Positions 1 to 5,472 of a stretch of DNA of 5,979 bases are shown here, piece by piece. Each line of letters starts with the position of its first letter. Positions within the stretch are counted from its first letter, which is position 1. The notes beneath the pieces are model-generated. The model saw only the letters and a list, made by a program, of their open reading frames with translations, did not search any database and had not been told where the DNA came from. The position numbers were made by a program, and so were the translations under genes. The stretch covers positions 10,456-16,434 of the forward strand of contig DCTM01000065.1 in NCBI GenBank assembly GCA_002329565.1. The letters run 5' to 3'. Origin of the DNA: Firmicutes bacterium UBA1440. GTDB taxonomy: Bacteria > Bacillota > Clostridia > Peptostreptococcales > Anaerovoracaceae.

Positions 1-173
1 TTGCAGTCATCCCGAAAGATCACATATTCGAGCATGACACCGCATTTCACCGCTTCTTCCAATAAATTGGGCCCTTCGATAAGATAGCAGCCCGTCTTGT
101 CTCTGTATTTGCGCGTTTCAAGAGCTTTCACATGCTTATATATTCTGTTGTCGGTTGAATATATATTTTTCAT
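1..173 (-). CDS. TrmH/SpoU-family RNA 2'-O-ribose methyltransferase, N-terminal part (cut by window edge)
   Basis: Only the first 57 codons are visible; the gene runs off the left edge. The translation begins MKNIYSTDNRIYKHVKAL and continues with a stretch ending in KYRDKTGCYLIEGPNLLEEA. This pattern (a lysine/arginine-rich helix, then F/Y-L-I-E-G-x-x-L-x-x-E-A) is the N-terminal substrate-binding domain of SpoU/TrmH methyltransferases, which methylate ribose 2'-OH groups in rRNA or tRNA. The SAM-binding trefoil-knot domain would lie outside the window, so the exact target (23S rRNA as in RlmB, or another RNA) cannot be told. The ATG at 171-173 is preceded by AAGGA (179-183) with a 5-base gap. 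The gene follows the ftsZ terminator and is probably its own transcription unit. The family call rests on the N-terminal domain alone. Confidence 0.78.
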   Translation of the reverse strand, partial: MKNIYSTDNRIYKHVKALETRKYRDKTGCYLIEGPNLLEEAVKCGVMLEYVIFRDDC

Positions 174-195
174 AAATTTCCTTGTTTATCTGAGT

Positions 196-201
196 TTTAT
201 A
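196..201 (-). promoter_or_regulatory. Possible -10 box for the methyltransferase gene
   Basis: On the minus strand TATAAA lies 22 bases upstream of the ATG at 173, in the gap between the ftsZ terminator and this gene. A start site just downstream would give a leader of about 15-20 bases, just enough for the AAGGA site. I see no convincing -35 hexamer at 16-18 bases upstream, so this is a weak candidate supported mainly by position. Confidence 0.22.
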
Positions 202-229
202 ATGCAAACGCCAGGTTAGCCGTTATATA

Positions 230-257
230 AAAAAGCCGGCTGTAAAACCGGCTTTTT
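230..257 (-). terminator. Intrinsic terminator after ftsZ
   Basis: A perfect 10-bp inverted repeat (230-239 with 248-257, core AAAAGCCGG/CCGGCTTTT) encloses an 8-base loop. It starts 12 bases after the ftsZ stop codon. Read on the minus strand, the GC-rich stem core is followed by TTTTTTATATAA, a good U-tract. It should end the dcw transcript and separate it from the methyltransferase gene. The plus-strand reading also ends in a short T-run, so it could work in both directions, but no plus-strand gene feeds into it. Confidence 0.9.
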
Positions 258-269
258 GTTATAGCTCCG

Positions 270-1418
270 TTACAGCTTCGTTCCCTTTAAAAAGTCGGGG
301 ATAACAAAGTCTGTAGTATGTTTTTTCTCAAACTCCGAGACAATCTCTCCCGCATCATCCTGCGGCTGCATTTCTCTGTCTCCGATATCCTCCGCATTTT
401 CCGAGGCTGTATCTTCATTGCCCGTCGCACCGGTTGAAGAACTCAAAAATATGTCTTTCTGAGGCCTGTCCTCAAAGCCCGTGGCTATGACGGTGATGAT
501 GATTTCATCCTTCATTTCTTCCTTGACAGAAGTACCGAAGATAACGATGGCATCCTTGTCGGCGGCCTTCTCGATCTGATCCGCAGCATCGTTGACTTCC
601 AACATGCCCAAATCGTATCCGCCGGTAATATTGAGCAGGATAGCTTTTGCTCCGGCAATCGAGGTCTCGAGCAACGGACTTTCGATAGCGCTCTTGATCG
701 CCTGAGTCACGCGATCCTCGCCCTTACCCGTTCCGACACCCATGTGTGCGATGCCTCTGTCACTCATTACTGTCTTGACGTCCGCAAAGTCGAGGTTAAT
801 CATGCCTGCTTCGGCAATAAGATCGGAAATGCCCTGTACGCCTTGCTTAAGGACTTCATCAGCCATGTTGAACGCTTCCAGAACGGAGGTATTCTTTGCG
901 GAGATCTGCAACAATTTATCGTTCGGAACCACCACGAGAGAATCTACGTATTTTTTAAGGAACTTGATTCCGAGTTCGGCGTGTTCTCTTCTCTTTTTTC
1001 CTTCAAAGGTAAAAGGCTTTGTGACAACGCCGACGGTCAATATTCCTTGGTCCTTGGCGGCCTTAGCTATGATGGGCGCTGCGCCGGTACCGGTACCGCC
1101 GCCCATGCCGGCCGTAATGAATACCATGTCCGAACCTTGGATGAATTTGCTGATATCGTCTAAATTCTCCTCGGCGGCCTTTTGTCCGATTTCAGGATTT
1201 GCTCCGGCTCCCAAACCCTTTGTGAGCTTTTCTCCAATCTGTACCTTTGTTTCCGCCATCGATCCTGCCAGCGCTTGCTTGTCAGTATTGATGGCAATGA
1301 AAGAAACTCCCTTTAACCCGGATTCGATCATGCGATTGACGGCATTGCAACCGCCACCGCCGACACCGATTACTTTAATCTGGGCAGCATTTGCTTCGTT
1401 TATCTCGAACTGCAACAT
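270..1418 (-). CDS. ftsZ: Cell division protein FtsZ
   Basis: FtsZ is the tubulin-like GTPase that polymerises into the cytokinetic ring at midcell and recruits the divisome. The 382-residue protein is full length. Visible landmarks are the N-terminal nucleotide-binding glycine run [14 protein letters not shown] (17-30), INTDKQAL (43-50), the tubulin signature GGGTGTG (106-112), PNDKLL (165-170), and the T7 catalytic loop NLDFADV (208-214) with both aspartates (D210, D213). After the globular core (to about 317) comes an acidic, Ser/Thr-rich linker of about 50 residues. The C-terminal conserved peptide [10 protein letters not shown] (370-379) is the usual docking site for FtsA, SepF, ZapA or EzrA-type partners. 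The ATG at 1416-1418 is preceded by AGGAGG (1429-1434) with a 10-base gap. It is the last gene of the cluster, with its own promoter upstream and a terminator downstream. No ftsA precedes it. Confidence 0.98.
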   Translation of the reverse strand: MLQFEINEANAAQIKVIGVGGGGCNAVNRMIESGLKGVSFIAINTDKQALAGSMAETKVQIGEKLTKGLGAGANPEIGQKAAEENLDDISKFIQGSDMVFITAGMGGGTGTGAAPIIAKAAKDQGILTVGVVTKPFTFEGKKRREHAELGIKFLKKYVDSLVVVPNDKLLQISAKNTSVLEAFNMADEVLKQGVQGISDLIAEAGMINLDFADVKTVMSDRGIAHMGVGTGKGEDRVTQAIKSAIESPLLETSIAGAKAILLNITGGYDLGMLEVNDAADQIEKAADKDAIVIFGTSVKEEMKDEIIITVIATGFEDRPQKDIFLSSSTGATGNEDTASENAEDIGDREMQPQDDAGEIVSEFEKKHTTDFVIPDFLKGTKL

Positions 1419-1428
1419 TAACAGTATT

Positions 1429-1434
1429 CCTCCT
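1429..1434 (-). promoter_or_regulatory. Ribosome binding site of ftsZ
   Basis: A full AGGAGG match to the 16S anti-Shine-Dalgarno lies 10 bases upstream of the ftsZ ATG. It fixes the start and suggests efficient translation. It lies 27 bases downstream of the leader hairpin, so that hairpin does not mask it directly. Confidence 0.85.
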
Positions 1435-1461
1435 GCCTCTATATTTGTTTATTACAATAAA

Positions 1462-1477
1462 GCGGCAAAAATGCCGC
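1462..1477 (-). promoter_or_regulatory. Leader hairpin between sbp and ftsZ
   Basis: GCGGCA and TGCCGC form a perfect 6-bp stem around a 4-base loop. In the minus-strand transcript the stem is followed by TTTATTGT. It lies about 11 bases downstream of the predicted ftsZ transcription start, so it would sit near the 5' end of the ftsZ mRNA. It could be a weak or partial terminator for read-through from sbp, an attenuator, or a 5' stabilising stem-loop. The U-tract is interrupted and the stem is short, so I do not call it a firm terminator. Confidence 0.5.
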
Positions 1478-1494
1478 ACAAAATCGTTGAAAAT

Positions 1495-1523
1495 ATTATA
1501 ACATACAGCGCTTACGATGACCA
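1495..1523 (-). promoter_or_regulatory. Sigma-A-type promoter for ftsZ
   Basis: On the minus strand TGGTCA (1518-1523, 4 of 6 matches to TTGACA) is followed after exactly 17 bases by a perfect TATAAT (1495-1500). The -10 is preceded by TGT, forming an extended -10. The predicted start is near 1488, giving a leader of about 70 bases that carries the hairpin at 1462-1477 and the AGGAGG site. It lies just outside sbp (stop at 1545) and would let ftsZ be transcribed apart from the upstream membrane-protein genes. Confidence 0.72.
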
Positions 1524-1544
1524 GTAATTTCGAAACAAAAAAAT

Positions 1545-1901
1545 CTAGATTTTGTTCTTTTTAGTCAAATATTTATCCAAAGCGAGGCGCCGTATAACCG
1601 CTAAATTATTAAACAACCGTCCGCCGAATACAAATATGGCGGCGTAATACAACGGAATGCCGAGCTTGTCGCCCAGAAAAGTCAGCAGACCTGCGAGTGC
1701 GGCGTTGCAAATAAAGCCCGTTGCAAAGATCAGCCCGTTATACTTCCCTTCGATATGGGAACGCGCCGCGCCGATCAGAGAATCGATTGCTGCCAGTAAT
1801 GCCATAGCTATGTAAAAAGAATATTCAGTAGGATAGGAAACGTCGAATACAAAGCCTATGGTGAGTCCTGCCGCCAGCCCGGCGATAATCGCAAAAATCA
1901 T
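1545..1901 (-). CDS. sbp: Small basic protein Sbp (DUF1290 membrane protein)
   Basis: This is a 118-residue, very hydrophobic membrane protein with a basic C-terminus (KYLTKKNKI), matching the small DUF1290 family named Sbp in B. subtilis, where the gene sits just before ftsA-ftsZ. I see three to four hydrophobic segments, at about 3-20, 29-46, 55-77 and 83-95. Family-like stretches are the AIDSLIGAARS region (38-48), the GFICNAALAGLL region (62-73), GDKLGIPLYYAA and FGGRLFNNLAVIRR. The molecular function is not established; position argues for a role in division or envelope assembly. The ATG is preceded by AAGGAG (1910-1915) with an 8-base gap, and this site merges with the stop codon of the upstream DUF881 gene (TAAGGAG), a sign of coupled translation. 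It is the last gene before the ftsZ promoter. Confidence 0.92.
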   Translation of the reverse strand: MIFAIIAGLAAGLTIGFVFDVSYPTEYSFYIAMALLAAIDSLIGAARSHIEGKYNGLIFATGFICNAALAGLLTFLGDKLGIPLYYAAIFVFGGRLFNNLAVIRRLALDKYLTKKNKI

Positions 1902-1913
1902 TGGTTTCTCTCC

Positions 1914-2633
1914 TTATAATGCTTTAGAATACTTGTTTAACTGATTGTCAGCGTCGTTGCTGCCGTCAATGAAAATTTCATCGGAAGTTGCCAGCTTAAA
2001 AATGACACCCCAGTCCTTCAAATTTGTTCCGTAACCTTCAGGTCCGAGCAGCACGGACGACATCTTGCGCGCGTTGCCGATGGCTTTGATTTCAAAAGGC
2101 CGCGCATAGGTAACACCGTTGATTCTCACCGTATAGCCGGCACAACTGATGGATGTGTCGGAGAGTATGCGCTGTCCGTTGACCGAGATAGCTTCAGCTC
2201 CGGCACGCTTGAGCTCGTTTATAATCATAAAAATATCCTGATCGTGCACGATCAAATTGTTGATATCTTCACCTTCAAGTAACTCCCTTCTGCCGTCGTC
2301 GACAATGATGATCACTCCGGGGCCCTTGACAGGCAGCTTTCCCATATAAATGCCGTACTTGATATAAGCGTCATTGATGTTATCCAATATTTTTTGTTTT
2401 TCCGCATCGTTGAGGCTCTTCTCGTATTCGTTCAGTTTAGCCGTTTCCGTCGCAATCTGCTCTCTCACATTGGCTAAATTTTGTATTTCGCCTTCAGACA
2501 TGGATTTATAGTCCTCAACCGTGGAAGGCGCAACATACAGCATTAGCCCGTCCGTCACTCGCGACTGAGCAATAATACCGACGCCGACCAGCAGCGCTAT
2601 GCAAAACATGATGCATATCGTTCTCTTGTTCAT
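1914..2633 (-). CDS. DUF881 membrane-anchored protein, second copy (YlxX position)
   Basis: This is a 239-residue bitopic protein with a short basic N-terminus (MNKR), one membrane segment at about 5-23, an outside coiled-coil-like region (about 40-85, rich in E, K, Q and N) and a DUF881 domain from about 100 to 220. Family landmarks are VKGPGVIIIVDD (102-113), NNLIVHDQD followed by NELKRAGAEAISVNGQRI, and the ISCAGYTVRINGV strand before PFEIKAIGN. The family is conserved next to divIB and sbp in Firmicutes dcw clusters and its biochemical role is unknown. The ATG has AGGAGG (2642-2647) with an 8-base gap, and this site overlaps the TAG stop of the first DUF881 gene. The two copies are clearly related but diverged. 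Unlike the first copy, this one keeps a VHDQD sequence before the NEL helix. Confidence 0.9.
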   Translation of the reverse strand: MNKRTICIMFCIALLVGVGIIAQSRVTDGLMLYVAPSTVEDYKSMSEGEIQNLANVREQIATETAKLNEYEKSLNDAEKQKILDNINDAYIKYGIYMGKLPVKGPGVIIIVDDGRRELLEGEDINNLIVHDQDIFMIINELKRAGAEAISVNGQRILSDTSISCAGYTVRINGVTYARPFEIKAIGNARKMSSVLLGPEGYGTNLKDWGVIFKLATSDEIFIDGSNDADNQLNKYSKAL

Positions 2634-2660
2634 CCCGAAGCCCTCCTATTCCTGAGGGAT
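2632..2660 (-). promoter_or_regulatory. Possible coupling hairpin over the second DUF881 ribosome binding site
   Basis: In the minus-strand RNA, CCCTC inside the last codons of the first DUF881 gene (2654-2658) can pair with GAGGG of the next gene's ribosome binding site (2641-2645) around an 8-base loop. An alternative pairing uses ATCCC (2656-2660) and GGGAT (2632-2636), which includes AT of the start codon. Either fold would hide the initiation region until a ribosome finishing the first gene opens it. The stems are only 5 bp, so this is a suggestion from sequence alone. Confidence 0.3.
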
Positions 2661-3371
2661 AGGTTTTGCGTATTTCAGATTGATCACGCCGCTGTAACGA
2701 GGAATCTTAACCGTCTGCTTTTTGACGATACTGACTTTGAGATCGTATTTTTTCAAAATATCTACCGTGCCTCCCCGTATCGTCAGTGCATTGTGCATGG
2801 TATCGGGATTGCCGATTGCTTTTATTTCATACGGAGGTGCGGTCGAGGTGCCGTTGATGTTGATATGACTTCCGGCAAGTGAGATTTCAGTCGTCTGTAC
2901 TATGCGATTTTCATTGATGCTTATGGCTTCTGCGCCGGCCTCTTTTAATTTGTTGACAACGCTAAGCAATAGCTCGTAATTGTATGTAATTACGCTTATA
3001 TCCTCTTGGTATTCGTCCGCGACTGCGGGGTCATTGATGGTCATGACGATACCGGGCCCCTTCACGTCGGTCATACCGGCTATCATCTTATAGCGTTCGG
3101 TATCGCTGACAAGGCCCTTAACTATCTCGTCTTCAGCCGCAGTTTCTTTTTCTATGGCACTGAGACGCGCCTCCACCTCCGCGAGTTCCTCCAATGCGTC
3201 CTCTTTCTCGGCGCGAGTTTGTTTCAGGGCCACTTCGTAGTCCTTTAATTTTAAAATAGGCACCAACCCGCCTTGCTCGGATGAGGAGGCGTTACTGATC
3301 TGCATAGCTAAAACGATGCCGATAAACATGGCGATCAATCCCACACCTATGATGCCGGCGTACTTTTTCAT
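2646..3371 (-). CDS. DUF881 membrane-anchored protein, first copy (YlxW position)
   Basis: With the ATG at 3369-3371 the protein has 241 residues: a basic MKKY start, one membrane helix at about 6-24, a charged coiled-coil-like region (about 40-87, rich in E, K and A) and a DUF881 domain from about 100 on. Landmarks are VKGPGIVMTIND, LKEAGAEAISINENRI, a HININGT strand and PPYEIKAIGNP. The part after the membrane helix should lie outside the membrane. Function is unknown; it may work with FtsQ and the second DUF881 protein. An in-frame ATG at 3384-3386 would add MRDEE, but nothing like a ribosome binding site precedes it, whereas GAGGGA stands about 7 bases before the ATG chosen here. The gap from ftsQ is 21 bases. 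The VHD sequence of the second copy is replaced here by a TYNYE stretch. Confidence 0.88.
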   Translation of the reverse strand: MKKYAGIIGVGLIAMFIGIVLAMQISNASSSEQGGLVPILKLKDYEVALKQTRAEKEDALEELAEVEARLSAIEKETAAEDEIVKGLVSDTERYKMIAGMTDVKGPGIVMTINDPAVADEYQEDISVITYNYELLLSVVNKLKEAGAEAISINENRIVQTTEISLAGSHININGTSTAPPYEIKAIGNPDTMHNALTIRGGTVDILKKYDLKVSIVKKQTVKIPRYSGVINLKYAKPIPQE

Positions 3372-3392
3372 CTCTTCGTCCCTCATTTCGAT

Positions 3393-4148
3393 TTATTTGA
3401 TTTCGGCACTGAAGGCACAATAACCCTCCGCACCGACACTGATGACGCCTCGCTCGATTCCCTGCTGATGCTGTTGATACAATACCTGTTGCAGGTTGCC
3501 GTTTTCCATATTCTCCATCATGGCTTCCGGCGTACCGCGTACATAAAGCTGATCGTATATATACGCTTTGACCATCACGCTCGAAATCTCAATCTTTTTA
3601 AAATAAATGCCGCTGTCTTCCATATTTCCGATCATTTTCAATGTATCGGTAAGGACATAGTTTTCTTCTGCCTCCAAAGGCTTCCCCACTTCGGCTTTTT
3701 TAACGACAATACCGGAGAGCAACGTGACCTTCGGCTCCGTATCGGTCTTTTTCAGTATGATACCTTCTTTATCTATCACAAAATAGCTTGTCCCGTACAT
3801 GACCGCGGCCGCCTCTTTGCGTTCCTCTATTTTTATGCTCACAGTCGCGGGCAGCTTTCTGTGCACACGGGCATTTTCGATATACGGATCCTTTAGGAGT
3901 TTCTGCTTGACCGTGCGCGTTTTCAGATCGAAGAAGATGTTGCTGCCGTTTTTTATTCCACCCTTGTCCGCTATTTGTTCGTCCGTATAATAGCTGTTGC
4001 CCGAGACGGCTGTATTGCGAATGTCAAACACTCCAAGTGTCATGACAAAGTACAGACCCGTACAGATTGCAATCAGCAGAATCAAGCGCAACAGATAATT
4101 TTTCTTTCTCCTCTTTTTTTTCTTTCTTGCAATAACTTCCTTAGCCAT
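3393..4148 (-). CDS. ftsQ: Cell division protein FtsQ/DivIB
   Basis: FtsQ/DivIB is a bitopic divisome protein that, with FtsL and FtsB/DivIC, links the FtsZ ring to septal wall synthesis. The 251 residues show a strongly basic cytoplasmic tail (ARKKKKRRKK, 7-16), one membrane helix (about 18-38), and a POTRA domain (about 41-110) with the typical start FDIRNTAVSGNSYYT, GSNIFFDL, and the pattern DPYIENARVHRKLPATVSIKIEER. The beta domain follows (about 111-225), including YFVIDKEGIILKK. Length and order fit the family. The ATG overlaps the murA stop by 8 bases (ATGGCTAA), and AAAGGA (4154-4159) lies 5 bases upstream, inside the end of murA. The lysine-rich start contains a run of eight A residues, but the frame is intact. 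The name divIB is equally valid for Firmicutes. Confidence 0.93.
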   Translation of the reverse strand: MAKEVIARKKKKRRKKNYLLRLILLIAICTGLYFVMTLGVFDIRNTAVSGNSYYTDEQIADKGGIKNGSNIFFDLKTRTVKQKLLKDPYIENARVHRKLPATVSIKIEERKEAAAVMYGTSYFVIDKEGIILKKTDTEPKVTLLSGIVVKKAEVGKPLEAEENYVLTDTLKMIGNMEDSGIYFKKIEISSVMVKAYIYDQLYVRGTPEAMMENMENGNLQQVLYQQHQQGIERGVISVGAEGYCAFSAEIK

Positions 4149-5424
4149 TGTGTTCCTTTATTTCGGCGCCGAGAAGGCGCAATTTTTTATCCAGTGAGAA
4201 GTATCCTCTTTTTATATATTCGGTACCGCAGACTATACTGTCTCCCTCGGCCGCCAGCGCTGCCGTAACCAGCGCCGCCCCGCCTCGCAGATCCTCTGCA
4301 ACTACGCGATTTCCCTTTAAAAGATGTCCTCGTGTTATTATAGCATTTTTTCCGCATATTTCAATGGCTGCGCCCATTTTATTTAATTCTTTTGCGTAGC
4401 CGAATCTGTTCTCGAAAATTTTCTCTCGAACGACTCCGGTGAGACCCGCCGCACACACTGCTGCGGTAAACTGCGGCTGTAAATCGGTAGGAAAACCGGG
4501 AAACGGTGCGGTCGTAATTTCGACTGTACCTCTAAGCGGTTTTGACTGTTTTATCCACATTCCGTTCTGCGTCGTGCGAATCTCGCAGCCAAGCGCTTCC
4601 AGTGCCTCAGAGACAGTCTCAAGATGCGCGGGGCGTGCGTTTTTGATATGAATTTCACCTTTGGTGGCCGCAGCCATACACATGAATGTGCCCGCCTCTA
4701 TTCTGTCGGGAATGATTTCATATTCAGCCGCATGCAGCTCCTTGACCCCTTCTATCGTCACGGTATGAGTGCCTGCTCCCTTTATCTTTGCACCGCACCG
4801 GTTCAGGAAATCCTGAAGGTCGACTATCTCCGGTTCGCGAGCCGCATTACTCAAAACGGTTTCTCCGTCAGCACATGAAGCGGCGATAATTGTATTTTCA
4901 GTCGCCCCTACGCTGGGAAACGGCAGTGTAAGTTGTGCCCCTTTGAGCTTTCTTGCCTTGAGGACCACACGTCCTTCATTCTCCTCCGCTTCAGCCCCCA
5001 GCGCTTTCAGCATATCTATGTGTATGTCGATAGGTCGCGCACCGATCTTACAACCACCCGGCTTTCCGATCTCGGCGATTCCGCATCTTACCAGAAGCGA
5101 CCCCGCCAAGAATACGGAGGACCGCATGGTGGACATCAATTTTTCGCCTATCGTATGTGCAGAAATCTGCGCGGAATCAATCACCACCGTACCGCCGTCC
5201 TTGTGCACACTGCAGCCAAGCATCTTTAGAATATCGCGCATATTTTCGGAATCGGAAATCTCGGGGCAGTTGACAATCTTCGATTGCGCCCCCGTTACAA
5301 CACTTGCGGCAAAGATGGGTAAAACTGAGTTTTTGGCGCCCGAGAGAGCAACCTCACCGTTAAGATAATAACCGCCACGTATATGATAGGTATCCAAAAA
5401 AATTTCACTCCCTCCGTTTGCCAT
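4141..5424 (-). CDS. murA: UDP-N-acetylglucosamine 1-carboxyvinyltransferase MurA
   Basis: MurA transfers enolpyruvate from PEP to UDP-GlcNAc in the cytoplasm, the first committed step of peptidoglycan synthesis. Counting from the ATG at 5422-5424 the protein has 427 residues. Key features are SGAKN (28-32, the substrate-binding Lys and Asn), TMRSSVFLAG, the active-site loop PGGCKIGARPID with the catalytic Cys at 125 (C115 in E. coli), DRIEAGTF, FPTDLQPQFT with the catalytic Asp at 314 (D305 in E. coli), ENRFGYAKELNKMGA and DLRGGAAL. All the usual active-site residues are present. Because Cys rather than Asp is in the loop, fosfomycin sensitivity is expected from family knowledge. The start is uncertain: the frame is open upstream to a TTG at 5431-5433, and a TTG at 5395-5397 (418 residues) fits the usual family N-terminus and follows GGAGGGAG. 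The gene sits where B. subtilis has murB. Confidence 0.95.
   Translation of the reverse strand: MANGGSEIFLDTYHIRGGYYLNGEVALSGAKNSVLPIFAASVVTGAQSKIVNCPEISDSENMRDILKMLGCSVHKDGGTVVIDSAQISAHTIGEKLMSTMRSSVFLAGSLLVRCGIAEIGKPGGCKIGARPIDIHIDMLKALGAEAEENEGRVVLKARKLKGAQLTLPFPSVGATENTIIAASCADGETVLSNAAREPEIVDLQDFLNRCGAKIKGAGTHTVTIEGVKELHAAEYEIIPDRIEAGTFMCMAAATKGEIHIKNARPAHLETVSEALEALGCEIRTTQNGMWIKQSKPLRGTVEITTAPFPGFPTDLQPQFTAAVCAAGLTGVVREKIFENRFGYAKELNKMGAAIEICGKNAIITRGHLLKGNRVVAEDLRGGAALVTAALAAEGDSIVCGTEYIKRGYFSLDKKLRLLGAEIKEHNG
5408..5415 (-). promoter_or_regulatory. Shine-Dalgarno-like site inside the murA 5' end
   Basis: GGAGGGAG on the minus strand lies 10 bases before a TTG codon at 5395-5397. That TTG would give MDTYHIRGG, which lines up with typical MurA N-termini (Met about seven residues before the R-G-G). 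The ATG at 5424 has only a weak GGA upstream. If this site is the real ribosome binding site, murA starts at 5397 with TTG. The gap from the GGAGG core (13 bases) is longer than ideal. Confidence 0.4.
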
Positions 5425-5435
5425 ACAGAGCAATC

Positions 5436-5464
5436 CGGTTTTATCATATGCGTTGCGGTTTTAT
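5436..5464. repeat. 9-bp direct repeat between murG and murA
   Basis: CGGTTTTAT occurs at 5436-5444 and again at 5456-5464, exactly 20 bases apart (about two helical turns). It fills most of the short gap between the murG stop and the murA start and overlaps a possible promoter. It could be a tandem operator for a protein binding one DNA face, or chance. Confidence 0.6.
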
Positions 5465-5472
5465 TTTGTTAC
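5443..5472 (-). promoter_or_regulatory. Possible internal promoter for murA
   Basis: On the minus strand GTAACA (5467-5472, 4 of 6 to TTGACA) is followed after 18 bases by TATGAT (5443-5448, 5 of 6 to TATAAT). The predicted start near 5436 would leave only about 12 bases before the ATG at 5424 but about 38 before the TTG at 5397. The -35 overlaps the end of murG. This is a moderate match in an AT-rich gap. Confidence 0.25.

Noticed and set aside
1462..1477. Full intrinsic terminator closing the murG-sbp operon
   Set aside because: The stem is only 6 bp and the T-tract is interrupted (TTTATTGT). It also lies downstream of the ftsZ promoter, so a strong terminator would block ftsZ itself. It is kept only as a leader hairpin.
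742..1527. Long plus-strand open frame of 261 codons over ftsZ
   Set aside because: It lies opposite ftsZ, whose motifs and ribosome binding site are unambiguous. Its translation is low-complexity, rich in Ser, Pro and Ala, and resembles no family. It is a shadow frame.
4109..4128. Run of eight A residues in the lysine-rich start of ftsQ as a possible programmed frameshift
   Set aside because: The run simply encodes Lys codons of the basic tail. The zero frame continues through a complete FtsQ and I see no stimulatory structure or useful alternative frame.
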